Below are positions 1 to 7,165 of a stretch of 7,829 bases of DNA, piece by piece. Source of the stretch: Marinilabiliaceae bacterium (GTDB lineage Bacteria; Bacteroidota; Bacteroidia; Bacteroidales; Marinilabiliaceae); NCBI GenBank assembly GCA_027010905.1, contig JALVBA010000218.1:1-7829 (forward strand), written 5' to 3'. The translations under genes and the position numbers were made by a program. Within the stretch, counting starts at the first letter, position 1. Each line of letters begins with the position of its first letter. A model generated the notes under the pieces. It had not been told where the DNA came from. It saw only the letters and a list, made by a program, of their open reading frames with translations, and did not search any database.

Positions 1-235
1 GCTGTTTTTTTATAAAAAAGCTCATGGGTAAATTTTTAGTTTAATACCTACTTTTCCAGAATAACATTTTAGTTATCAATAAGTTTATATCCGCTGTCAT
101 AAAAAATGTTAATCCCAAAAAATAAACATAGCCTAAGAGGTATCAATTATTATACCAAATGTCAAAAATGGTATCCTGATAAAATTATCGTTGATAAAGG
201 GCTAAATATTCCGTACATTTTTATATTTTGACTGC
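1..235. other. Gene-free AT-rich leader with overlapping dyads
   Basis: No reading frame of useful length is present in any frame. The stretch precedes the barrel-protein gene and must hold its promoter, but I cannot place a convincing Bacteroidota -33/-7 pair. Small dyads are visible: GGTAT at 139-143 can pair with ATACC at 152-156, and ATACCA at 152-157 can instead pair with TGGTAT at 169-174, so the two pairings exclude each other. GATAA at 178-182 and TTATC at 185-189 form another short dyad. On the minus strand an ATG at 25-23 opens eight codons that run off the left edge, too few to call a gene. Confidence 0.5.
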
Positions 236-919
236 ATGATATATTTGAAGTTATTTCTTGGTTGGCTTGGGATGTTTCTTTTTCTTACTGAAATTGATGC
301 TCAGAAAGGAGTGTTTATTGGAGGAAAGCTGGGAACTCCAATACCTTTAAACCTATTTGCCGGAGAGGACAATATTGGGTTTGCCAATGTTGCCTCTCCA
401 GGAGTTCTGGTTGGTGTTGAGGGCAGGTGGATGTATGAGAAGAGACTTAGCTTGGGAGCTGAGCTTAATTATCAGTATAACCCGGCCAAGCAAAACTTTT
501 GGGATGTTGGCAGAAGAGGTGATGTTACTGCTCATTACCAAACTGTCTCGTTACTTTTTCGTGGCGATTACTATTTTAGTCACAAAGAGGTGAGGCCATA
601 CACGGGAGTTGCTTTTGGGGGATTTTTTATGTTTAATGATTTGATGTTTGCTTCAACTCTACCTGAGTATATTGATGATGAATCTGTTAGTTATACGACC
701 ACTTTGTGGAAACCGGGTTTTGCTCCCGAAGGTGGTGTTGTATTTAAGTTAAACAGAAAAACATTTCTGGATCTTAATTTTAAATTTATTTTTATACCCA
801 ATATTGAACCTGAATACGAGACTGAGATAATTAACGGATGGCCTGTTGTGATAAATAAAAACCCCCATGCTAATCAACATCACCTGCAACTCTCCGCAAC
901 ACTGCTGTTTGGGATATGA
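236..919 (+). CDS. Exported outer-membrane beta-barrel protein (small porin-like)
   Basis: A 227-residue protein that probably folds as a small barrel in the outer membrane; its role is unknown. Residues 1-22 look like a signal peptide: Lys5, a hydrophobic stretch at 6-17, and a plausible signal peptidase I cut after Ala22 in the context EIDA/QKG. The mature part shows alternating polar and hydrophobic strands rich in Gly and aromatic residues, for example GVLVGVEGRW near 55-64, YQTVSLLFRGDYYF near 101-114 and VRPYTGVAFGGFF near 119-131. It ends in a strand, LQLSATLLFGI, as barrel proteins commonly do. Length and pattern fit the generic 8-strand OMP_b-brl/porin-like families of Bacteroidota. 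The ATG at 236 is the only start that keeps a full signal peptide; the next Met (13) would cut into it. The gene is convergent with the deacetylase, 19 bases apart, so it is probably not part of the polysaccharide operon. I cannot tell whether it is an adhesin, a porin or a structural barrel. Confidence 0.82.
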   Translation: MIYLKLFLGWLGMFLFLTEIDAQKGVFIGGKLGTPIPLNLFAGEDNIGFANVASPGVLVGVEGRWMYEKRLSLGAELNYQYNPAKQNFWDVGRRGDVTAHYQTVSLLFRGDYYFSHKEVRPYTGVAFGGFFMFNDLMFASTLPEYIDDESVSYTTTLWKPGFAPEGGVVFKLNRKTFLDLNFKFIFIPNIEPEYETEIINGWPVVINKNPHANQHHLQLSATLLFGI

Positions 920-938
920 GAGAGTGCATTCCTCCCAG

Positions 939-1814
939 CTAACTATCATTTATAGAACTCTTCATCCTAACTATACTCTTCATTATCCCCCACACTCCAC
1001 TTGTTTTAACAACTATCTCATTGAGGTTTGTTGAGTCATTTACCGAGAAGCGTTTAAGTTCAAAGAGGTCTGTTTGCAAAGAGTTGAATCCGGGGTTGGT
1101 TGTAAGGGCATATTTGTATCCGGCCTCCTTAACCATCTCTATCTCTCTGGTGCCGTAATTACCATTGGGATAGGCAAATCCTGTTATGTTCAGGCTGTAT
1201 CTTTTTTCAAGAGTCTCTTTCGAAGTGTTAATCTCATCAAAAGCTTTTCTGTCGGCACATTGTGTGAGAATGGGGTGAAACCTTGTGTGACTTTGTAAAT
1301 TGATTAGTGTTGATCGTTTCATCTTCGCAATCTCATTACCCGAAAGAGCCTGCCTTACGGAATACTCTTCTGTTTCAGAGAATCCTATCTTTGCCAGTTG
1401 CTTTTTACGTTCATCGTTTGGTACTCTTTTTAGGTTGTCAGCATCGCACCCCTCATGCAGAAACCAGAAGTGCCTGTTTGTACCAACGATATCTGAGCAA
1501 AGAAAGATTGTTATTGGAATCTCCAACTCTTCAATTAAAGGCAGCAACTCAAAATTCCCTTTGTGGCCATCATCGAAGGTTAGTACAAGTGGTTTTGGAG
1601 GAAGTCGGTGTACGGATTCATCCTTGCAGGCATTGAGGTAGTCCTGCATTGAGATTATGTTGTAGTGACGTTTCCAGTAACTAAAAGCCTGCCGTGCTGC
1701 CGGGAGCGATATGTCGTGCATCATAACTATTGTAACGCGCGGCCGCTGCACTACCTCTCTGAACAGAAAAGGCAGGCCACTGTAACGTAATATTTTAAAC
1801 AGTAGTTGATGCAT
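939..1814 (-). CDS. Polysaccharide deacetylase family protein (NodB domain)
   Basis: A 291-residue carbohydrate esterase family 4 (NodB-like) protein, expected to remove N- or O-acetyl groups from a sugar polymer or precursor with a divalent metal. Visible motifs are TFDDG at 79-83 (Asp81 as probable catalytic base, Asp82 as metal ligand), HTRFH at 176-180 (His176 and His180, the metal-binding H-x3-H), FAYPNGNY at 213-220 (the FAYPxG form of motif 3) and ALTTNPG at 236-242. The N-terminal VMMHDIS at 30-36 matches the short strand-His motif often found at the start of this family. I see no signal peptide or membrane segment, so it is probably cytoplasmic and may act on a lipid-linked or nucleotide-linked intermediate; that location is inferred. 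The start is ATG at 1814. It lies 291 bases downstream of the family 4 glycosyltransferase on the same strand, which supports a role in the same polysaccharide. The gap contains a structured repeat, so co-transcription is uncertain. Substrate cannot be told from sequence. Confidence 0.88.
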   Translation of the reverse strand: MHQLLFKILRYSGLPFLFREVVQRPRVTIVMMHDISLPAARQAFSYWKRHYNIISMQDYLNACKDESVHRLPPKPLVLTFDDGHKGNFELLPLIEELEIPITIFLCSDIVGTNRHFWFLHEGCDADNLKRVPNDERKKQLAKIGFSETEEYSVRQALSGNEIAKMKRSTLINLQSHTRFHPILTQCADRKAFDEINTSKETLEKRYSLNITGFAYPNGNYGTREIEMVKEAGYKYALTTNPGFNSLQTDLFELKRFSVNDSTNLNEIVVKTSGVWGIMKSIVRMKSSINDS

Positions 1815-1881
1815 TAGTGTAGTTTTTATTTTTTTGCTATGTTAAATAGTATGAATACTGGAATAATTCTCTTTCATTTTT

Positions 1882-1916
1882 GCCTTGATGCAAAAACGAA
1901 ACAAAAAAATCAAGGC
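1882..1916. repeat. 8-bp perfect hairpin with 19-nt loop
   Basis: GCCTTGAT at 1882-1889 is the exact reverse complement of ATCAAGGC at 1909-1916. The 19-base loop is A-rich on the plus strand and T-rich on the minus strand. The right arm shares bases 1914-1916 with the left arm of the larger inverted repeat at 1914-2042, so both stems cannot form fully at once. There is no T-run after the stem on either strand, so it does not look like an intrinsic terminator. Confidence 0.6.
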
Positions 1917-2042
1917 TTATTTCAAATTGTGTTTTCCGCATGCTTAAATATTAAGTTCGGTTGTGTGATCTCCTCATACCTTCGGAGCTACCCAATCTCA
2001 CTAAATTTTCAAGCACACTCCAAACACAATTTGAAAGAGGCC
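1914..2042. repeat. Nested inverted-repeat element (21-bp arms, 19/21 paired)
   Basis: The arms are 1914-1934 and 2022-2042. The inner 15 bases are a perfect inverted repeat: TTTCAAATTGTGTTT at 1920-1934 and AAACACAATTTGAAA at 2022-2036. The outer six pair except at two positions. The 87 bases between the arms hold further stems: CTTAA/TTAAG at 1943-1955, GTGTGAT at 1963-1969 with ATCTCAC at 1995-2001 (one mismatch), and CTCC at 1970-1973 with GGAG at 1984-1987, nested inside the previous stem. The whole could be a structured RNA, a miniature transposable element or a dispersed intergenic repeat. I see no target-site duplication and no transposase, so the class is open. Confidence 0.7.
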
Positions 2043-2105
2043 AAAGAGATAACAAATTTTAAATTCATATTACTTTTTTAATTAATTCCACCTTGCCTAA
2101 TATTG

Positions 2106-3296
2106 TCAACTCATTAATTCTAAAAAATATTTAGTAAATATCTCTATCGAATGTTTCTCCATAACTCTTTTCCGTGCATTCTGCCCTCCGGCTATTCGTG
2201 CTTTGTCGTCAGACAGTAATTTGACTAATGCTTTGGCAATCTCTTCGGCATTAAGTTTTACAAGCACCCCACTATTGTCTGTTACTAATCTCCTTGTCTC
2301 TCCCACATCGCTTGCTATAATTACATTTTCACAAGCCATAGCCTCCATTAGTGCCTGACTCGGGTAATTTTCCGTCTGCTGAATCGTTATAAATACTTTT
2401 GATTTCCTCAGGTATCTCTCAGGATGAGACACTTTCCCTTTCATAAAAACATTTGACAGATTATGCTCTTGAATGAATCCCCTCATCTTTGCCTCAAAAG
2501 GACCTGTCCCCAAAACAATGAACTCTATTTTAGACGATTGTTCATGCATCTCATTGAATATTTTTACCGCCTCCAGAAATAGTATTGGATTTTTAAGTGC
2601 CACAAGCCGTCCCATAAAAATGATAGAATCCTCTTTGGGATAGTCGGGATAGTACTCCTTGTAATTGATAAAACTACATGGAGAGACGGAGTGCATCTTT
2701 GGAAAATCTACGGCAGGCATCAGGTCTTGTAACTCGTCAACCAATCCGCAAGACAGAAAATCCACATGGGTGGCATCTCGTAATATTCTGTACTGTGAAT
2801 CAAACCGTTTAGTCAGATTTTTTTCAAGATGCCAAACCAGATTGCTATTTGCACCATAAACGGTTTTAACTCCTAACCTTTTGTACCACATACGCCCCCA
2901 TATTCCACCTTGCCAGATAGTATAGAGAACTGTTACGTTGTTTTTTTTCAAAACAGATGTTAGCTGTGCAGAAAAGGATATCCACTGCAAAACTGTTTTC
3001 AGGAAGTATTTGTATCTGCCTAAGCGTTTGCGGATTGATTTGCTACTGCTTTTTGTGGAGCCACTCTTCTTCGACTCACTTTTAGAGTATGATTTTTTGT
3101 CGAAAGGAATTGAGAGAATCAACACTCTGCTTAGAGTCGTGAGAACATCTTTCTCAACCATTATGTCGTAGAGTGAGCGATTGATTATTAACCTGAAGTC
3201 ATCCCTCTCCCGGTTGACATGGCTGAATAGAGAGACAATCCGCTTCTCTGCTCCTCCATAATTCCCCGACGTATTTATGACACAAATAGCTTTCAT
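2106..3296 (-). CDS. Glycosyltransferase family 4 (GT-B fold)
   Basis: A 396-residue retaining glycosyltransferase that would transfer a sugar from a nucleotide-sugar donor to a growing lipid-linked glycan on the cytoplasmic face of the inner membrane. The N-terminal acceptor domain starts with VINTSGNYGGAEKR (7-19), containing the GGAE motif typical of GT4 enzymes. The C-terminal donor domain begins around 224 with IIFMGRLVALKNP, then VLGTGP at 261-266, and the acidic pair in TENYPSQALMEAMAC, Glu309 and Glu318. These two are separated by eight residues, one more than the textbook E-x7-E; I believe this spacing also occurs in related enzymes. VIIASDVGE follows at 325-333. Length is normal. 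Odd feature: a Ser/Lys-rich low-complexity stretch at about 68-90 between N-domain strands. The ATG overlaps the stop of the preceding family 2 gene as ATGA, with an AAAGG at 3310-3306 as possible weak ribosome site. It is the last gene of the tight block. Donor and acceptor cannot be named. Confidence 0.9.
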   Translation of the reverse strand: MKAICVINTSGNYGGAEKRIVSLFSHVNRERDDFRLIINRSLYDIMVEKDVLTTLSRVLILSIPFDKKSYSKSESKKSGSTKSSSKSIRKRLGRYKYFLKTVLQWISFSAQLTSVLKKNNVTVLYTIWQGGIWGRMWYKRLGVKTVYGANSNLVWHLEKNLTKRFDSQYRILRDATHVDFLSCGLVDELQDLMPAVDFPKMHSVSPCSFINYKEYYPDYPKEDSIIFMGRLVALKNPILFLEAVKIFNEMHEQSSKIEFIVLGTGPFEAKMRGFIQEHNLSNVFMKGKVSHPERYLRKSKVFITIQQTENYPSQALMEAMACENVIIASDVGETRRLVTDNSGVLVKLNAEEIAKALVKLLSDDKARIAGGQNARKRVMEKHSIEIFTKYFLELMS

Positions 3297-4294
3297 CCCA
3301 TCAAACCTTTAATATTTAGAGCCCTGCCACTGTACCCCTTCAATCCGTGAAGAATCCCGAGATAGAAAAATTTGACCAGGCTCTTTCCACCCGCTCTTAG
3401 TGCCCAACGTATTCGCAGTGGCGAAATTAGAACTTCATTCAGGACAAACCTAAAGAGGCTTCCTTTCAAATTATGTCTTTTAAAAAACAGCACTCTGTTT
3501 CTGTTAATGTAGTAGTATTCCCTGTTAAGTCCACTGCCGTTCTTTTTCGACCAGTCGTGGTAGTGCCACACTTTAGCATCCCGTAGGGCAACCATTCGGA
3601 TACCATTTAGCGATGCCCTGTAACAGAAATCCATCTCCTCACCATAAAGAAATCCCGACTCCTCCAACTCTCCTGTAAGTTCAAAAACCTCTTTTCGGAT
3701 TACAAATGCAGTACCGGTAACATAGTTTACCTCTACTGATTCCGGCAGATTTGAGGTACTGTATTCACTCTTATCATCAACAGGAGTTATTCTACCTCTC
3801 TTAAAATCAGCATTGATTCTATAACTCTGAACTATGTTTGTCTTGCCATCACTGTTTCCATAAAAAACTATAGGAGCTACAACACCTGCCTCACTGTTTT
3901 CGGAAAGAAAATCATTAATCACCAATATGGCGTTGTCCTCTATCTCCACATCGGTATTTAAAATAAAAACAGCCTCTACTCCTTCGGAAAAAGCTCTTCT
4001 CATATTTCGGTTGTGAGCCGCAGCAAACCCCAAGTTTTGCTTTGAGAGATAGATGTCAGCATCAGGCAGCAACTCCCTTAATTGTGACACAGAATTGTCC
4101 GTGCTGTTGTTATCAGTTACAAATGTTTTGAATGTGGAAAGTGTTTGTCTCAACAGAGAAGCTGCAAGACGAGGGATATGCATCTCTTCGTTGTGCAGAA
4201 CTAACGACAGGGCAATGTCACTTCTACGGAGTGTCAATCTCTTCAGTTTTAATTTTGAAACTTTCAGTAATCTCCGCACTCTCTTTGTTGTCAA
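3293..4294 (-). CDS. Glycosyltransferase family 2 (rhamnosyltransferase-like, GT-A fold)
   Basis: Up to 333 residues; an inverting GT2 enzyme expected to add a sugar to a lipid-linked repeat unit in the cytoplasm. Motifs, numbered from the furthest start: SLVLHNEE at 30-37, FVTDNNSTDNS at 58-68 (nucleotide binding), NLGFAAAHNRNM at 87-98, ILNTDVEI at 111-118 with Asp115 in the metal-binding DxD-like position, and YVTGTAFVIRKEVF at 191-204 followed by GEEMDFCYRA at 218-227 with the acidic catalytic region. This order resembles the WbbL/RfbF rhamnosyltransferase branch, but the sugar is unproven. No ATG is available before Met38, which lies inside the fold. The furthest start is TTG at 4294 (71-base overlap with the polymerase gene). 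Another TTG at 4237 would give a 14-base overlap and begin MTLRRSDIALS, which fits the family better. A basic, amphipathic lead segment or the shorter start are both possible. Its stop overlaps the family 4 start by four bases. Confidence 0.88.
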   Translation of the reverse strand: MTTKRVRRLLKVSKLKLKRLTLRRSDIALSLVLHNEEMHIPRLAASLLRQTLSTFKTFVTDNNSTDNSVSQLRELLPDADIYLSKQNLGFAAAHNRNMRRAFSEGVEAVFILNTDVEIEDNAILVINDFLSENSEAGVVAPIVFYGNSDGKTNIVQSYRINADFKRGRITPVDDKSEYSTSNLPESVEVNYVTGTAFVIRKEVFELTGELEESGFLYGEEMDFCYRASLNGIRMVALRDAKVWHYHDWSKKNGSGLNREYYYINRNRVLFFKRHNLKGSLFRFVLNEVLISPLRIRWALRAGGKSLVKFFYLGILHGLKGYSGRALNIKGLMG

Positions 4295-5666
4295 ATTTCT
4301 GCCTCATGCGATAGAATGCAGCAAGCATAACTCCTGCAAAGAAATTTATAGTGATACGGTCGTAGGTAATCTCCTTAAAAAGGTAGTTTGGCCGGAAAAT
4401 AAGTGTCTTAAAAAAGAAGGCAAAAGAGATAAACACCATGGCAATCTCCAGCCTGTTTTGTTCAAGAAACTCCATTGATATTTTTGGCTTGATAAACCGG
4501 TAGAGCTTTTTCATCACCCTAATAATCTGAATATAAAAAAATATGTAAATTAGCATTCCAACAATCCCGAAATAGGCAATATGCCCTGTTACCGGAAGGT
4601 CAGAAATCTCATAATCCGATTTATCATACTTTAGAGATGAATATCTGTCAGAGACAGCTCCTGCCCCAAAAAACGGAGCTTGATAGATTATACTCATGTG
4701 TGCTGGCACCTGATTGTCCAGCCGGGCTTCAGTAACTCCTGAAGTGTAGGGTTCGCCTATCAGAAAAAGGTATATATCTTTTCCAAGTCTTGCCGAATAG
4801 TCGACATACTGAGGAAATGATATCAGCAGGGCTACCCCGAGAAACAGCGAGAACATTGTACCCCTTTTAAATAGAGACATTATGGGGTAGTTGAATAGTT
4901 TGTACATCAGAAAAAATACGGTAAAGATATAGGCAAACAGAGAGATGTAAACACTCTTTGTGAGAGCAATAATAATACTTACAAAAACCATTGAGGCTGC
5001 TACATACAAGATGTTTTTGTACCGATAGGGGATTTTTAGCAGGAAGATAAATAGTGCCAGCGGGATTGTGTAATCGGCCAATCCGGTGCTAAAGAGGCTG
5101 TATCGCATGATACCTGACCCTTTGTATCTTTCGAACTGCATAATAGGAAATATCTCCATGCCGGCCAATAGTTGAATAAAGAAGATGGAAAAGACAATCA
5201 CAGTGGTAAATGCCAAGATGTCAACAAATATACCCATATTTCTTTTTGCCATAATATAAACCGGAATAAGAACAAAAAATCCAAAGACACTCATTCTCCA
5301 TCTTACCAAAAAGAAGCGGACGTAAGTATCCAGATCGTTACCGGGGACGATGTACCCATAAACTATCAGGTGGTAAAAAAAGAAGATAAGCTCTGCGATT
5401 AGAACCATTTTAAACATCTTATCTTTCCACAGTCCGGAGGTGTTAACCCGGTGAGAGAAGAGAGGCAGAAAGAGCAGAGGAAAGATAATGTCCTGATAGT
5501 AGACTCCTCCCCATGTCTCTTTATCGAAGAATATCGTGAAATAGCCACTGGGATCAAGAATCAGAAGTAAAAATATCCAGAAGAAAAAGTCAGGCCACCT
5601 GAATACCCCCCATACAAAAAATGTAGCAATTAAGATAACCAATATCGCTAAATATAGACCTGACAT
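4224..5666 (-). CDS. O-antigen polymerase/ligase-like membrane protein (Wzy/WaaL type)
   Basis: A 480-residue integral inner-membrane protein with roughly 11-13 hydrophobic segments (for example near 4-21, 26-38, 57-72, 86-104, 124-140, 147-170, 197-212, 217-237, 239-256, 270-285, 361-382, 406-421 and 436-451). Between about 286 and 360 lies a long hydrophilic loop, probably periplasmic, with EARLDNQ near 314-320, FFGAGAVSDRY at 332-342 and then TGHIAYFGIVG at 360-370. The small-residue turn after Pro-Phe-Phe and the later His before a membrane helix are typical of the O-antigen ligase/polymerase superfamily. These enzymes either join repeat units on undecaprenyl diphosphate (Wzy) or ligate glycan to an acceptor (WaaL). 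Direct adjacency to a flippase favours polymerase, but sequence alone does not decide. The start is ATG at 5666, sharing one base with the flippase stop (TAATG), which suggests coupled translation. The hydrophilic C-terminal tail (about 455-480) is charged and probably cytoplasmic; its coding end overlaps the family 2 gene. Confidence 0.85.
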   Translation of the reverse strand: MSGLYLAILVILIATFFVWGVFRWPDFFFWIFLLLILDPSGYFTIFFDKETWGGVYYQDIIFPLLFLPLFSHRVNTSGLWKDKMFKMVLIAELIFFFYHLIVYGYIVPGNDLDTYVRFFLVRWRMSVFGFFVLIPVYIMAKRNMGIFVDILAFTTVIVFSIFFIQLLAGMEIFPIMQFERYKGSGIMRYSLFSTGLADYTIPLALFIFLLKIPYRYKNILYVAASMVFVSIIIALTKSVYISLFAYIFTVFFLMYKLFNYPIMSLFKRGTMFSLFLGVALLISFPQYVDYSARLGKDIYLFLIGEPYTSGVTEARLDNQVPAHMSIIYQAPFFGAGAVSDRYSSLKYDKSDYEISDLPVTGHIAYFGIVGMLIYIFFYIQIIRVMKKLYRFIKPKISMEFLEQNRLEIAMVFISFAFFFKTLIFRPNYLFKEITYDRITINFFAGVMLAAFYRMRQKFDNKESAEITESFKIKTEEIDTP

Positions 5667-7120
5667 TATTTAAAGAAAGTTTTATACAAATTTTTAATTG
5701 TTTCAAATTTAATAAATCCCATGAGGTTCAGGGTAATTATGCCTGAAAAAATTATTACGATATCTATCTTGTATGAAACCTGATAATCGGAGATTTCAAG
5801 ATATGGAACAATCAACGACATTGCAAACAACAAAAAATAGGTTGCAAATATCTTCACAAATGGATATTGGATTGGGAAGTATGAGTGAGCAACAACTATT
5901 TTAATAACCCAGTAAACAAAGAAAGAGATGAATGTTGCTAATGCCGCCCCTGTAAAGCCATAAGTTGGTATGAGTAATATATTCAGCACTACATTTATCA
6001 ATGCGGCAACAGCTGTTATCCAGGTGAAATGCCATGTCTTTCCTGAGATAATGATTCCCGGACTCATGGTTTGGTACGATTGAGCTGCAATGTGTGAGAA
6101 GGTGAGAAAAGGGATTGCAAGTGCTCCGGCAGTATATTCAGGTGTTGTAATCCAGGGAACTAACGTATGCCCAAAAACAGAGAGACCAAGGGACAATAGC
6201 AGCGATGCTGCAAAATAGTAGTTGAAGCCGGCAATAGCAATCTGTTTAGAGGTGGCCTTGTCGCAGCTCTCCTCTTTGTAGTAGAAGTCGAAAAAGAGAA
6301 CGCTGAAACTCATCTGAACAGCCATATTCAAAAGCATTACAGGTTGCGAAAATGTGTTACCGATAGAGTACCGGCCTATCTCGGTAAGGTTACCGTAGTG
6401 TAGTAGAAAGAAGCGGTCGGAGCTATCCATTAGCCAGATAGCGAAACCTGCCCACATAACCGGAAAACCAAACTTAAACAGTTTTGCCGCCCAATGCCAC
6501 GAAAATCGGTAATTGTATTTTTTTCTTGAGAAGAGAAAGAAGACAAACAGTACTGCGGTGATGCTGCTTATGATACTTGCTACTAACGAACCTACAATCC
6601 CATACGACAGAATTACTACAAGTGTAATCCCTAGTAAAACATTAATTAGTGATTTTAGGACCGTACTGTAGGTAAACATCCATGGTTTACGATAGTACCT
6701 CAGCAGTTTCGATTGCTCATCCATCATCAGCGAAACAGGTATTAGCATGCTGCTTATTGCAACAGGTATCACATACTCCGCTGTGCCGAACATTGCAATA
6801 CTTAGCTGCTTTGATAGAAGAACAGGAATAAGTGAAGGAATGAAAGTCAGTAGGCGTAGGATAAAGAGTGTATAAGTCACTTTTCCTTGTTCCTTTTTTC
6901 CGGCTTTAAAAAAGTAGAAACCCACAGCAGAATCTAGCCCTACCGAAAAGAATGCCGCTCCCAACATCGTCATTGTGGACAGGGTTTCCAAAACACCATA
7001 ATCATCAATGCTTAAGGCGCGGGTATAAAATGGCAGAAGAAATATTCCGATAAATTTCTTCAACCCCCTGCCAAGGCCGTAAACAATAGTGTCCTGAGCA
7101 AAATCCTTACTAAATGCCAT
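5666..7120 (-). CDS. Wzx-type oligosaccharide flippase (polysaccharide biosynthesis protein)
   Basis: A 484-residue inner-membrane protein of the MOP/MATE-like polysaccharide exporter superfamily, expected to flip undecaprenyl-linked repeat units to the periplasmic face. The N-terminus has the usual family layout: a short polar lead, then DTIVYGLGRGLKKFIGIFLLP at about 10-30 followed by FYTRALSIDDYGVLE (31-45), where the tyrosine-threonine-arginine segment followed by DYG is characteristic. About 12-14 hydrophobic helices follow, including two at 83-103 and 116-132, a pair at 154-172 and 175-197, a central helix near 214-231, and several from 297 to 470. RFFLLHYGNLTEIGRYSIGN at 236-255 corresponds to the conserved loop at the start of the second half. 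Length is normal for Wzx. The start is ATG at 7120 with no Shine-Dalgarno; a 6-bp dyad ends three bases upstream. It is the first gene of the tight block, so the operon promoter should lie above 7120. Substrate specificity cannot be read. Confidence 0.9.
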   Translation of the reverse strand: MAFSKDFAQDTIVYGLGRGLKKFIGIFLLPFYTRALSIDDYGVLETLSTMTMLGAAFFSVGLDSAVGFYFFKAGKKEQGKVTYTLFILRLLTFIPSLIPVLLSKQLSIAMFGTAEYVIPVAISSMLIPVSLMMDEQSKLLRYYRKPWMFTYSTVLKSLINVLLGITLVVILSYGIVGSLVASIISSITAVLFVFFLFSRKKYNYRFSWHWAAKLFKFGFPVMWAGFAIWLMDSSDRFFLLHYGNLTEIGRYSIGNTFSQPVMLLNMAVQMSFSVLFFDFYYKEESCDKATSKQIAIAGFNYYFAASLLLSLGLSVFGHTLVPWITTPEYTAGALAIPFLTFSHIAAQSYQTMSPGIIISGKTWHFTWITAVAALINVVLNILLIPTYGFTGAALATFISFFVYWVIKIVVAHSYFPIQYPFVKIFATYFLLFAMSLIVPYLEISDYQVSYKIDIVIIFSGIITLNLMGFIKFETIKNLYKTFFK

Positions 7121-7123
7121 TTG

Positions 7124-7138
7124 TAGTTAGATTAACTA
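7124..7138 (-). promoter_or_regulatory. Dyad abutting the flippase start codon
   Basis: TAGTTA at 7124-7129 and TAACTA at 7133-7138 are perfect inverted repeats with a 3-base spacer. In the operon transcript this hairpin would end three bases before the ATG at 7120, covering where a ribosome would bind. It might modulate initiation, or be a protein-binding site. The stem is short and AT-rich, so its stability as RNA is doubtful. Confidence 0.35.
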
Positions 7139-7165
7139 TTTCTGCTTATGATTATGTAACGGTAA

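Larger units (their letters stand above)
1815..2105. other. 291-base gap within the polysaccharide cluster
   Basis: It lies between the deacetylase start and the family 4 glycosyltransferase stop. It contains the nested inverted-repeat element annotated separately (1882-2042), flanked by AT-rich sequence. An open frame at 1839-2081 (+) is antisense to the operon and runs across both arms of the repeat; it has no recognisable protein character, so I do not call it. The deacetylase needs either read-through from the operon or a promoter in this gap. I could not find a good TTTG/TAnnTTTG pair on the minus strand. Confidence 0.6.

Noticed and set aside
1..25. Minus-strand ATG at 25 with eight open codons running off the left edge
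   Set aside because: Could be the first codons of a divergent gene (MSFFIKKQ), but eight codons give no real support.
191..230. TATATTTTG at 222-230 as a -7 box for the barrel-protein gene
   Set aside because: It has one base too many between TA and TTTG, no -33 TTTG at the right distance, and would start the transcript at the ATG itself.
910..937. TGGGA/TCCCA dyad between the convergent genes as a shared terminator
   Set aside because: Only five pairs around an 18-base loop, and no T-run on either side.
1882..1916. The 8-bp hairpin as an intrinsic terminator
   Set aside because: The loop is 19 bases and no T-run follows the stem on either strand.
1914..2042. CRISPR repeat remnant (AATTTGAAAG resembles part of some Bacteroidota repeats)
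   Set aside because: The match is about ten bases, occurs once in each orientation, and there is no periodic repeat-spacer structure or cas gene.
1839..2081. 80-codon open frame on the plus strand in the gap before the deacetylase
   Set aside because: It runs antisense to the operon through both arms of the inverted repeat, has no recognisable domain, and its composition looks like translated non-coding DNA.
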